Shown here: positions 10,670-21,421 of the stretch, piece after piece
How the letters are laid out: the number at the start of each line of letters is the position of its first letter
How positions within the stretch are numbered: the stretch's first letter is position 1
Source: Bolinopsis microptera
Taxonomy: Eukaryota; Ctenophora; Tentaculata; Lobata; Bolinopsidae
DNA: 64,000 bases
Direction of reading: 5' to 3'
Assembly: GCF_026151205.1 (NCBI RefSeq)
Contig: NC_087081.1
Location: forward strand, 14,116,340-14,180,339
The notes under the pieces: generated by a model
Database searches by the model: none
The model's input: only the letters and a program-made list of their open reading frames with translations
What the model was told of the DNA's origin: nothing
Made by a program: the position numbers and the translations under genes

Positions 10670-11007
10670 TTTTACCAAAACCCATAATCATGGGTAGAGT
10701 GGACCGCTGCCAGTGTCTCTCTTTCCCAAACAAAAGGAAATGATATTAATTTGATTGACCGTTCTCAAATGCAAAATGATACCGAGAATGAAATCGGTCG
10801 CTCGCTTTTCCCCCACAGATGCCTTTGGGTAGTTCTTCTTAATATATTACAATTGTAAATGAATGGGAAAAGCGAGGGACCGATTTCATTCTCGGTATCA
10901 TTTTGCATTTGAGAACGGTCAATCAAATTAATATCATTTCCTTTTGTTTGGGAAAGAGAGACACTGGCAGCGGTCCACTCTACCCATGATTATGGGTTTT
11001 GGTAAAA
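10670..11007. mobile_element. Palindromic MITE (ACCAAAACCC family), copy 1
   Basis: A near-complete hairpin. The left arm runs ACCAAAACCCATAATCATGG ... CTGCCAGTGTCTCTCTTTCC ... GAATGAAATCGGTCGCTCGC, and the right arm is its complement, with a short loop near 10830-10855. Other copies are at 22676-22937, 53677-54003 and 56029-56685. There is no coding capacity. Arms of about 145 bases with few mismatches would fold as a long double-stranded RNA if transcribed. Confidence 0.85.
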
Positions 11008-12562
11008 TATCATCTCTTTTTGATTATAATGTCAGGGTACTTTATAACGTCGAAATATAAACTGATATCTTCATTAATATTAATAAGGAGGAAGTTTCCA
11101 CGATTTAGAAATTTTTCCTTTAAAAACATTTCCTTGTGTTTAGGTAAGCATATCGGTCGATCACTGACTGAATATGCCACTTTATACTCATTCAAGTTGG
11201 CATTAAATTCATATATAATGACATTAAAAAGCAGAATTTGTTGGAAATCACGAATGAGCAAAATTCTCACTTTTCGCACGTGCAAACTTTGAGCGGACGT
11301 TGCGTGCGCATCCAATATTGAATCGCCGTAAATTTTTGCGTGTAATTGTTTTATATATAGTTTGATAAGCATGCAAAGTTTCAAAGTATTTCAAGAAGAA
11401 CTGTAATCACAACGGCACTCTAAAGTTGACAGAAAATGACGAAAACAGCAATTTTCAGTGATTTTAGCAATTTTCTATCAATTTGGGCGTGTCCCCACGT
11501 GTGCAACTTTTCAATTTTCAACTTTAAAACTAGCCTAATGCACAATTTATATCTATAGGAAGCAGAACTGAGCTCCACAACCCAAGGCATGGCCCAACAC
11601 CAGAGAATACTAAATCGCAAAATTGACGTTTTTATAAAATAATTCTTCAAAAAAACACAAACTTCAATCACGAATATCTTTATGAAGGAGCAAGCTAGAA
11701 AAACTTTCCGGCAGATTTTCAGAATGCTTGAACAATTATCTAAGATAAAAAATTCCTCAGATTTTGAATTCAATTACTTTTTAATGGTGTAAAATCATTT
11801 TTAAAAGTTATTACTTTGTCAAAAATCAAGTTTTAAAAACGGTTAACTTGATGACGTCATCAAGGGGTGTTCATGACGTCAAATAATTTGTTTATACAAT
11901 GTAAACTAAAGTGTAAACAATTATTTTCAAGACCTGTGGTCGGAAATTGCTGTATCTTTTATATTTTTGAATCTATGGACAATTAAAAACAGGCTACATT
12001 TGACTGGCAATGCGTCTATCCCTGAATATATGTATATATATATATATATATGTATGTATCACGACAATCTATCGTAAAACAGGGGTTCTAGAAAACCCAT
12101 TTCCCGATGATCCTGAGACCTGAAATTTTTTTTGCAGTCGATTTGGTCAACGTCTAGACGCTCTGAAAAATTTCAGATCTCTAACTCGATTTTAACATGG
12201 TTATTAAGGCTCCTGAATATGGCGATTTTGGGTTTTTTACCGAATTTCGTATAACAGTGCTGGCGAGTATTTTATGCAAATTTCTTAAAAATCTCAACAT
12301 AACTATTTTTTATTCCTGTCATCTTTGACATCAAATTAGAATGTTTTGAACTAAAACTAAATCTGCTGAACGACTTCCGATGAGTCTTAATGCCTGAAAA
12401 ACTCCTGCCGGAGGCGGCGGCCTTCGGCCGCCTCCTCCGGCCGGAGTGCACGCTTCGCGTGCACGAAAGAGGCTTGTAACGTGTACCAAAGGGGGTATAA
12501 TAGTAAAGGGGTTACATAGTATACCCACAATAAATGCACCGGTCGTGCTTGCCAGCACTGTG
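11008..12562. repeat. Half-copy of the large CACAGTGCTGGCAAGCA foldback element
   Basis: Runs from just outside the palindromic MITE to a terminus complementary to CACAGTGCTGGCAAGCA. It matches 56686-58112 in the same orientation and 19228-22680 in reverse. Internal landmarks are GATGACGTCATCAA (about 11855), a (TA)n stretch near 12030-12052, CTATCGTAAAACAGGGGTTC and, near the end, AAAGGGGGTATAATAGTAAA. The left half expected in a full copy is missing. Frames on either strand within it recur in diverged form in every copy and are not supported as genes. Confidence 0.75.
12405..12466. repeat. GC-rich double hairpin inside the foldback element
   Basis: GGAGGCGGCGGCC, TTCG and GGCCGCCTCCTCC form a perfect stem-loop, followed directly by GTGCACGCTTCGCGTGCAC, a second stem-loop. 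It stands out sharply in an AT-rich context. The copy at 55.66 kb retains only part of it. Confidence 0.7.
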
Positions 12563-14500
12563 ATAGAAGCTTCTCTGCCGTTTCTTTGACCGAAATTTTG
12601 AATGAATTTTAACCATGATAGTGATCAATCAGTGAATAACATAAGTCACCATCGAGGTACTGGAAGCTAAATATCTGAAGAAACCTTTATATCTGAAGAA
12701 ATCTTTGATGAAAGGAAAATTATGAAAGTGTCCTACCGGTAGGACATTTTCAGATTTCAGCTTTCCTCGACCCAAATTTCACTGTTTTCACTGAATTGTT
12801 CTTGAATGACCAACCAATGAGTTCACAAGACACCATTAGGGTACTGAAAGTAAAATGACCAAAGGATATGACATGATTTGATAAACGGAAAATCATCAGA
12901 GTAGAAGGAAACATTTTGAAAGATGTTTTACTAGAAGCTTTGCGCTGCCGTTTCCTCGACGCGGGTCGGTAGGTTATAAACTAACAACGTTTAAGCGCAT
13001 CTAGAATTAAGTCTTTAACAGGTTTCTATCAGAAGTTAGAAAAATTGGGCGAAAATCAGTTTTTGGGCAATAAATCCAAAATAAGGCATTTTTGGCATTT
13101 GTTGCTTCATATTTCATACGTTGTATATAATAAATGTGGACAAACACCTCCAATCTCCATACCATTTGCAAATCAAACACGAGTGCATGATTAAACTTCC
13201 TCGTAGTAGAGGCTCTTACGGGCAAAAAGACGTGTTTTCTGCTACAAGTTTAGAGACCTAACCGCTAATTGGACACAATAGTATGATGTCTAAGGATCGA
13301 TAATATGTTAAGAAGTATAAATTTGGCCTTATTAGTCACGTGCTATACCAATGCGCGTTTTAAACTTTGACAGTCTATTACTCTAAGGCAAATCGAGTAA
13401 TTATATTCATATTTTGTCAGCAATAAGATCACATTATTTTCTATTTAGTGTGAAAATATGAGCTAGAACGGACATAATCTCGCTGAGTTATAGCTGTTTG
13501 AAATTTATGATGAACGCGCGGGTGCCAATTGATAACAACTAAATGCTTTTGCGCGTAGTGCGCGTCGAAAATTTGGCAAAAACGCTTGCGGAGTGACAAT
13601 ATTCAAACTTCGATAAAGTATATGAAGTGGGTACTTCTCGGAAAGGAAAAATTTAGGCAAACACGATGTAACTATTTTTGGGTTGATTTAATACAACTGC
13701 AAAAAATTATTCAAACTTCAAGCAAAAAAAGTCAAATTTTTACCACTTTTTTTGATTTTTACCCCAAAAAAAATAGAGGAATTTTTCAAATTTTTATATC
13801 ATCTTGTGCGGCTGTGTTTTAGCTATCTCCATGCAAGTTTTTCCGACATGCCAACAAAACTAACTTGTTCAAAATATCAAAAAACATGGTTTTTTGGCCT
13901 ATTTTTTGCCCAAAAATCGGTTTTTTGCAATTTTACCCCCAAAAAGTCAGTCCAATCATCTTAAAACTACTTTTAATCGATTCTACGGTCAAAAATACGT
14001 CTAGTAAGGTGTATCTGGGGTCCCTAGCGTATCGAGCAGACAATGCCCGTAAGAGCCTCTACTATCGGGCAGTATCCAGCCATTTTACAGTTGATGGGGC
14101 AGTACTTTCAGGACTACTACCTCTCCGTCAACGACATATTCGACAACCAACATATTACCACTATTGTCAACTTACACCAAACGCTTAATGATGCCAGATT
14201 AGTAGTTTTTACCGGATCCTTCTCACAACCCCTATACTAGACACATTAAATGACAACTCTCGTGACTGACGTGAAAACGTTCATGATCTCTAAACATATA
14301 CTACGTGACACGATCCGTGAGAGTCAAGGCCCGTCTGTTCCGACCCTCATGCTATCCTTTCGTGGGCCACCAGTATGGCGGCCGAGACATGATATTGGCT
14401 CACCTAAATTTTCACTGAAAATTTTGAATTAAAAAATTAACTATACAATTAATCACAAAATAAAAACGATTTTGAATTTAATTTGTAACATGATTTTAAA
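12563..14500. other. Gene-poor DNA with one distant inverted pair
   Basis: No gene recognised. TAGTAGAGGCTCTTACGGGC near 13205 recurs inverted near 14046-14066, so an 860 bp element with short inverted termini is possible, but no matching target duplication was found. TATCTGAAGAAA is directly repeated near 12670-12700. Confidence 0.35.
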
Positions 14501-14514
14501 ATTTAAATAAAAAA

Positions 14515-14880
14515 CGATTTTCATATCGAAATTGAAAACGATTCTCATTTTGAAAACGATTTTGAGTTTGATTTTGATTTCAATTTTGATTTCAATTTTG
14601 ATTTCAATTTTGATATTGATTTTGATTTTGATTTTGATTTTGAAAACGATATTGATTTTGATTTTGAAAACGATATTGATTTTGATTTTAATATTTAAAA
14701 ACGATATTGGTTTTGATTTTAAAAACGATATTGATTTTGATTTTTAAAACGACATTGATTTTGATTTTGAAAACGATATTGATTTTGATTTCGAAAACGA
14801 TATTGATTTTGATTTTGAAAACCATTTTGATTTTGATTGTTGATTTTGAAAACCATTTTGATTTTGAAAATGATTTTTTT
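14515..14880. repeat. Low-complexity GATTTTGATTTTGAAAACGATA repeat
   Basis: Irregular tandem array of GATTTTGATTTT and GAAAACGATATT units. The Ile/Leu-rich or Lys-rich frames on both strands are artefacts of this array. Confidence 0.85.
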
Positions 14881-14935
14881 TGCCCGTGGCGGCCGAGATG
14901 GCTCACCGGCCGAAATGGCTCAGCTAGCTAATTAG

Positions 14936-15660
14936 CTGTATGGGATTTATGTTCCGGGGCATTTGGAAAACGGTTTAGGGGTTTAAATTGTAGCGCGACG
15001 CGTTACTGTCTCTAGCTTAGAAGTAGATCGGCGTTGCTGTCTCTAGATCGGCGAGATGCGCTAAGCTGTGCCGCACCGAGCTGAGATGAATTGACATCGT
15101 CAATTAAGGGTTTAAATAGTTAGTACCTGTCCCAAACCATCAGAAAAAAAATCAAGTTTCGACCTCCCAACCCACTCAGGCCACTCCCAGGGGCCACGCC
15201 CATCCCAAAATAGCTGAAATCCAGGTCAAATCAAGATTGAAAATCTTTACCCCTGTAGGGGATTTATGTTCCAAGGTATTTGGAACAGGTTTAGGGGTTT
15301 GAATAGTTAGTACCTGTCCAAAACCATCAGAAAAATCAAGTTTCGACCTCCCAACCCACTCAGGCCACTCCCAGGTGCCACGCCCATCCCAAAATAGCTG
15401 AAATCCAGGTCAAATCAAGATTGAAAATTTTTACCCCTGTAGGGGATTTATATGTTCCGGGGTATTTGGAACAGGTTTAGGGGTTTGAATAGTTATTACC
15501 TGTCCCAAACCACCAGAAAAATCAAGTTTCGACCTCCCAACCCACTCAGGCCACTCCCAGGGGCCACGCCCATTCCAAAATAGCCGAAATCCAGGTCAAA
15601 TCCCATACAAGTCCAGACTGAGAATCTTTACCCCTGTATGATATTTACGTTCCCGGGTAG
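14936..15660. repeat. Tandem repeat, about 180 bp unit, about 3-4 copies
   Basis: Each unit includes ACCCCTGTAGGGGATTTATG, GGTTTAGGGGTTTGAATAG, AGTACCTGTCCCAAACCA, AAGTTTCGACCTCCCAACCC and CACTCAGGCCACTCCCA. Good copies begin near 14936 (partial), 15118, 15295 and 15470. The last copy decays around 15620-15660. Confidence 0.8.
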
Positions 15661-15774
15661 GTGGCACAAGTTTTGGTGGTTAAGTAACTAGTAACTGTCG
15701 TAAAGTTACAGGTCCATAATATGAAACACGGTGGTGGTATAATACCCAACGTATGTAATATTACTTTTGCCCTA

Positions 15775-15801
15775 CCCCCCCCCCCCCCCCCCCCCCCCCC
15801 T
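15775..15801. repeat. Poly-C homopolymer tract
   Basis: A run of about 26 consecutive C immediately upstream of the glycosyltransferase exon. The length is likely inaccurate in the assembly. Confidence 0.85.
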
Positions 15802-15872
15802 GTAGCTTTTATGGGTTATCCGTGGCCCTTAGGGGCGGCCTGAGTGGGTCAAGATGTCAAAACTAGGTTTTA

Positions 15873-16913
15873 ATGATGGTTTACGGTCAGCATCTCTTTA
15901 GAGACCTTTTCTATTATCACCTCGACAACTTCACCTCTCAGATCGATCCGACTGAATTTGAAGCTGTTTTCACCAACTACTGGTTGAGTGGGTATGTGGG
16001 GATTAAATTAGGACTACCACAAGTACATGTTCATCATTCTTTGGGAATCCTGAAGTTCCAGTCGGAACAGATAACAGAAATTGGTGAAAAAAGAATGGTG
16101 GTGGAGCGGAAGATTAACAAAAAAGCATCATGCATAGTTCATCAACTTAGAAATGAACAAGGGCTAACCAATGCAACAAAAGCAATTCACATTACTCCAG
16201 GCATTGAGCTCGAGAAGTTCAAACATCTAGACGAGGAACATTCCAGAAATAAGTTAAACTTTTCTTCCAGCGTTATGAACGTTCTATACGTTGGGAGATT
16301 TTCTCCGGGGAAAGGAATAAAGTTTGCACTCGAGGCACTCAGTAAAACAAATATACCGCTCACTTTTCGCCTTATCGGAGAATACGAGATGTCTCCCTCA
16401 GAGCACCTTCTACAAGAGTACCCCCAGTTCAACTACCTTGGGGCAAAGCGAATGAGTGAGTTAGTTGAGTATATGGCAGCCTCGGATATAATGGTGGTCC
16501 CCTCGCTGTATGAGGCATTTGGACTGGTGGTTATTGAGGGAATGGCGGCAGGTTGCTGCATGATCGTTTCTGCGGTAGGGGGACCTGATGAGCTTATTGA
16601 AAACGGTGTGAATGGACCTTCAGGAGACGCAGGAGCTATTCTGGAAGCGTTTGAGAAGTTAGCGGGAAATAAAAAGCTGATTAGTGAGATTGGGAAGACA
16701 AACAGGGAGATCGGGCTACGGAACAGCTGGGAGAAAACTGCGGAAAAGTTAAGTCACGTGATTTTAGAAATCACCACAAGGAGAAGAAGCGTGCTCCAAA
16801 AATTATACGCTGATTTTTCCATTTCACAATTTTGGAAAAATGTGAAAGGTTACGAATGGTCGTTTTTGCAGAAAAACGTGGATTTTGGAAACCGCGGCTC
16901 GCGCGGTAGGTAG
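15873..16913 (+). CDS. GT4 family (GT-B fold) glycosyltransferase, N-terminally incomplete exon
   Basis: A 346-residue frame (from ATG 15873) carries the C-terminal two thirds of a GT4 enzyme, which transfers sugar from a nucleotide-sugar donor. Visible blocks are NYWLSG (35-40), HHSLG (54-58), TPGIE (108-112), VGRFSPGKG (140-148, with the donor-phosphate Arg/Lys), the E-x7-E motif E214/E222 in YEAFGLVVIE, then GGPDELI and GVNG. HHSLG and NYWLSG are typical of bacterial and plant sucrose-synthase or SPS-like GT4 enzymes. The N-terminal Rossmann start (about 100 residues) is absent. GGTCAG ending at 15888 could be an acceptor, placing the true exon start at residue His7, so upstream exons or truncation are both possible. 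The last about 45 residues (after about 300) leave the family pattern and may be read-through of a donor. Catalytic residues look intact. Confidence 0.75.
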   Translation: MMVYGQHLFRDLFYYHLDNFTSQIDPTEFEAVFTNYWLSGYVGIKLGLPQVHVHHSLGILKFQSEQITEIGEKRMVVERKINKKASCIVHQLRNEQGLTNATKAIHITPGIELEKFKHLDEEHSRNKLNFSSSVMNVLYVGRFSPGKGIKFALEALSKTNIPLTFRLIGEYEMSPSEHLLQEYPQFNYLGAKRMSELVEYMAASDIMVVPSLYEAFGLVVIEGMAAGCCMIVSAVGGPDELIENGVNGPSGDAGAILEAFEKLAGNKKLISEIGKTNREIGLRNSWEKTAEKLSHVILEITTRRRSVLQKLYADFSISQFWKNVKGYEWSFLQKNVDFGNRGSRGR

Positions 16914-17384
16914 GTCTGAAAGTGAATATATGTCGTGTTCCTTCCTTCTTTCCTTCCTTCCTTACTTCCGTCCGTTACTATGCATATGTCAACTTCCAAA
17001 AATTGAAAAAACTGCCGAGTTATGGCAACAAAAAATCTACGTAAAATAACAAATATTATAGAACTTTTCAATTTTTCAATAATTTCTCATGAAGCTAAAA
17101 AAAATAATTTTTGCAGCCATCCTTATAGTTATAGACTAATAAACTAACAGAGTCTTAAATTTCAGGCTGATTGCTTACAATATGTATTTTTCCGAGCGAT
17201 AAAACTACATTTAACAAAATACTGCGAAATATCTCGTCGAAAAAGTATAAAAGCGCATTTGAATTTTGCGCCTCATAGTCATAATGCACCTCCTATATAT
17301 TTGTACGTGGCACGCGTAGTGTACTGATATGTGTATAACTATAAAACATGAGTAATTTGTAATTTGTAATTTGTAAAGTTCGTA

Positions 17385-17672
17385 GATTCCTCTACAGGGT
17401 CATCGAATAGTTCGACCGCCCTTGTTTTACAGTACACTACATTGTAGATGTTCTGAAGGAGTATCCTAAGATTCTTGATCTTTTTGGCACAGGCACCCCT
17501 CCTCATTTAACCCTCAATCAAGTTTCCTATCATTCGGCTGAGTCGACCGATGAGATCGCATAGATCCAATGAATCCTTAGCTACTCCCTAGACTGGGTGA
17601 CACTGGGATTCGAACCCTTAACCTTCTGTACAGAAAGCGGAAGCTCTAACCACTAGGCCACCCAGCCATTAT
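17385..17672 (-). repeat. tRNA-derived SINE, second family
   Basis: On the minus strand a tRNA-like head (TGGCTGGGTGGCCTAGTGGT, then GGTTCGAATCCCAGTG as B box) leads into TAGCTAAGGATTCATTGGAT, ACTCAGCCGAAT and GAGGGTTAAATGAGGAG. The latter two motifs are shared with the SINE at 4902-5135. Confidence 0.75.
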
Positions 17673-18054
17673 AGTTGAAGTTTACTTTTGCTTACAATTT
17701 CTTGAATTACAGATACAATTGTTAAGTTTTACTTCTACAGCAATTGAATTGAATTTCAAGTGTTTCCCGTATTAATAAAGCATTATTTATTAATATTATT
17801 ATTATGAAGTAAGCTGATTAGAGCTTATATTGTACTTATAGTTATACTTATAGTGAATGGAAATCTAGCGTCTGCCAAAACGAAACAACGGGCGCAATTC
17901 TTATCAATATCATCTGTATCTTAAAAGTTCAAACTGAATACAATAAAAGCCCGATTTACTAATACTGCAGAGTTTGGGGAAAAGAAATACCCGCGGTAAA
18001 CTGGAGTTTATGGTAAATTGGGATTTTGTTTGTTTATATTATACTTACTTTTTT

Positions 18055-19113
18055 TTACTTTGGGCGATCCTCAATCGAAATCCCATTCACTGTCTGCCTC
18101 CACACGTCTCGATCGCACATAACAGTTCGAAGGTCGTCTAACTGGAGCCCAGTGTCACGAGCTACTACGTCCAGGAAGGTGAGTGGTCTCCTTCCACGGC
18201 CCGATTGGGCAAGTCGCCAGGGGAGGATAGTGGAGATAACTTGGTCAGAAGCTCTCATGCAATGCCCAGCAAATCTGGAACGCCTCGACGCAACCACTGA
18301 GGCAATAGATGGAAGGTTGCCATAGATCTGCTTGAGGGTTGGATGCTTCTTCCACGAGATGTTCTTGGCCTTCATTAAAAGACGGGTGTAGCATCCGTTG
18401 AGGCGTTTCTCAAGCTGCTTGTTTATGGTCCATGTCTCTGATCCATAGAGCAATACTGGTTCGACACAGGCTCTAAAGAACTTGACTTTCAGTTGTTCGG
18501 AAATGCCAGAGGACCAGACTTTTTGCAGTTTAATACAGGCTGACCAGGCCATTCCTTTCCTTGAGTTGAAATCCTTTCTACTGTCCGCAATGAAAGAGCC
18601 GAGGTATTTAAAGTCATCAACCTGTTTAATCTGGCGGCCTGAGATAGAATGTAAGTCGACAGTGTCAGGGATATTGATGGTCATGAACTCGGTCTTAGAA
18701 GCATTCATAGCAAGACCAACTTGTGCGGCTGCATTTTCAAGGTCTGTCAGCAGAAGTTGGACTTGCTCTATGGTGTCTGAAATTAAGGCCAAATCATCAG
18801 CAAAGTCAAGGTCTGTGATTTTGACCGCAGGCACTCTTCGGCTTTTCCTAGGCACGATGGTAAGACCGAATTCGTCACCCATGCAGCTTCTGAGGACATA
18901 GTCAAGGACGATGATGAAGAGAAAGGGTGCTAGAGTGTCCCCTTGAAGAACTCCAATAAGTGTCCTAAAAAAGTCAGTAAGGCCGTCGATGGTCTGGACA
19001 CGAGAGAACGATGAGTCATAAAGAAGCCTGATAGCATCTACAAGTGGAGTAGGGATACCGTAGAGGGAGAGGATGTGGAAAAGGGCATCCCGGTTAATGC
19101 TGTCGAACGCTTT
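18055..19113 (-). pseudogene. 5'-truncated non-LTR retrotransposon reverse transcriptase
   Basis: The minus-strand frame is open from 19113 to the TAA at 18055 (352 codons). It holds, in order, AFDSINRDALFHIL (RT motif A, catalytic Asp), GVLQGDTLAPFLF (motif B), LDFADDLALIS (motif C with the FADD catalytic pair), LYGSETWTINK and the tail block GRRPLTFLDVVARD ... RDVWRQTV. This is RNA-directed DNA polymerase of a LINE. Motif C and the palm are intact, but the fingers domain and any endonuclease are missing: a stop codon directly precedes the AF-D motif and the sequence beyond is unrelated. That is the usual 5' truncation of target-primed insertion. Confidence 0.85.
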
Positions 19114-19897
19114 TTATATTATAAAACTTTATATATAGAGATACTGAACTTTAGGATTCACATAATTCTAAAATATATAGAAGAAATTAATTTCATAACG
19201 TTATAATTGTATTTGCTTTCTTTATCACAATGCTGGCAAGCATAACCGTTGCCCTTATATTCACAACACTATGTACCCCCTATACTATTATATCCCCTTT
19301 ATTGTTTTCCAGGCATTAAGACTCATCGAAAGTAGTTCAGCAGGTATATTTAAGTTCAAAACATTCTAATTCAATGTTAACGATGACAGGAATAAGAAAT
19401 AGTTATGTGGAGGTTTTTAAGAAATTTGCGCAAAATACGCGCCAGCATGTTATACGAAATTAGGTAAAAAACCCAAAATCGCCATATTCAGGTGCCTTAA
19501 AAACCATGTTAATATCGAGTTAGAGATCTGAAACTTTGCAGAGCGTCTAGACCTTGTCCAAATCGACCGTAATAAAAATTTCATGTTGCAGGAGTATCGG
19601 GAAGTGGGTTTTCTGGAACCCCTGTTTTACAACAGATTGTCGTGAAGCTAGAGCCGTGAGCCGGCTAGCCGACGGCAATCGGCTGGCTAAGAGAAAAAAT
19701 CGGCTGGCTAGCCGGCTAAGCCGGCTAAAACTAGGAATGGGATTACCAGATCCTAATGTCAGATATTGTACCAAACATTTTTATTTTGCTAATATTACTA
19801 TTTTGTATTAAAATTGATTGGCTTATACTTTATGTTTCTTTATACTTTATGTCGATTTTAAGGGCAAAACTTGAAATGGAAGGTAACAAGTGATACA

Positions 19898-20706
19898 CCT
19901 TACTCGGGATTATTATGACCGGGATAAAGTGGTGGGTTTAGGGTAATTTCGCCATATTTTTCCCGAACCACATTTTCACCGGTCGTTAATAAACCCGCCT
20001 ACTCAGCTTTTAGGGTTCCCAAGGGGTATGGGTGCTCATATTTTAATCGTTGTCTTATATTCACTAAAGAAGACTATTGGGACACTTGTTGTAGGTTTTT
20101 CGACTTCATTTGGCTAAAATTGCAAAAAATTCACCTTTTTGCCCAATTCTTGTCATATATCCTTATTGTCAAATTTGATTTAAATAGGCCAATTTTTAAT
20201 TTCTTAGGTATTGACTATCCTACATAATGAAATAAGACTCAAAGTAAAAGTAACAGTTAAATTAAAACTTGAATTAATTAAAACTGATGAAAGGGATGAT
20301 CCAGATGAAGATAACGAAGATGATTACAACTTATTGGAAGACTAAACTGAAACAGCTCTCCCTTTATCTTAATATCGATCTGGTTGTTACGCTTCAAATG
20401 TTAAAAATTATTTTCCATCTAGTTTGATTAACCACGAGTCATTATTTCTGTCTACTTTCAACAATTATTGATAATTCGACTTGTTTCACAAGTTTTAGCA
20501 ATGCGAAAATTTCTAAACTTGCTTCTCTCTAATAAGGAAATTTACATCTGAGACAAAATTTTTGAATCTAAAATTGAAAGGTTGGACACTGGTAAAATGG
20601 CGACCGGGAAAATGTGGTGGGTTTTGTTGAGCAATTTCGCCATATTTTTCCCGAACCATATTTTAACCGGTCGTTAATAAACCCGTCGTAATAATCCCGA
20701 GTAAGG
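19898..20706. mobile_element. Nested inverted-repeat element in the hAT
   Basis: Ends are CCTTACTCGGGATTATTA and its complement TAATAATCCCGAGTAAGG. Near both ends the same direct block (AATTTCGCCATATTTTTCCC then CGGTCGTTAATAAACCCG) appears, suggesting duplication of a subterminal unit. No coding region; target duplication unclear. Confidence 0.6.
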
Positions 20707-20831
20707 CAATTTCATAATTCATAACTTCAATAATAATAAGTTAGTTAATAATAAGTTAGGAAATTCTCACTGGTCAGAGTCAATCTCTAATTTACTTATA
20801 AAAGTTTAAAAAATATCTCTGTTACGATTAA

Positions 20832-21206
20832 TCTTACTATATATAAAGCGAGACGATATATATATATATATATCCAACCGTGTGTATGACGTGTCCCAGT
20901 AGCCAATCATAATATATATATATATATATCTGTGCCATTTTACTGACACCACGGCATCGACTTTAACGCAACTTTCTGCAAAAACCGTAAAAGATATACA
21001 ACTGAAACTTTTTTGGCTGGGTCAAATGCTTTAATATCCTCCAAATCAGCATGAAAAAATAAAAAATTGGCCGAGGAATAATGATTTTAGAGCCGAAAAT
21101 TTGGACCCCCAAGTGGTGTCAAAAACGCCAATTAAATAAGTAATAATTATTTCAGTATCTTGAGTCTTGACACCGTTTAGGGTTATATTTCACGGGTTCC
21201 TGCTAG
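20832..21206. repeat. Nested dispersed repeat, Helitron-like ends (copy 2)
   Basis: Second copy of the 1682-2007 repeat, expanded by (TA)n tracts. It ends directly beside the hAT transposase remnant. Confidence 0.55.
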
Positions 21207-21421
21207 GGAATGGCTTTTAAATTGTCTGATGAGATCTTTGATCTCCTCTTGTTTACAGTCAGCCCTGCTGCTGACCATGTTCTTTCCACATCAGCAGCGG
21301 ATGCAGGAACCGAAAATATAGCGCATGCTAATTTTGAAAGAAGGGGCAATGTATCACTACGACATTTCCAATATCTAAGAGTGTCCATCTTGGACAGAAA
21401 GTTTTTGAGTACATAGTACAA
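21203..21421 (-). pseudogene. hAT transposase C-terminal dimerisation remnant
   Basis: The minus strand reads LPLLSKLACAIFSVP, then ASAADVERTWSAAG, then NKRRSKISSDNL. This is the hAT dimerisation motif (L-x-x-x-A-x-x-x-L-x-x-P-x-S-x-x-x-E-R-x-(F/W)-S-x-x-G). Only this C-terminal part survives, inside the hAT element of matching strand logic. Confidence 0.8.

Noticed and set aside
11010-11773. Frames of about 100-120 codons on either strand
   Set aside because: They lie in the foldback repeat; diverged copies of the same DNA break the frames, and no domain is visible.
13205-14066. A bounded transposon from the TAGTAGAGGCTCTTACGGGC inverted pair
   Set aside because: No target duplication beside the pair and no coding relic; kept only as a remark.
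14532-14931. Ile/Leu-rich membrane-like protein
   Set aside because: Product of the GATTTTGATTTT low-complexity array.
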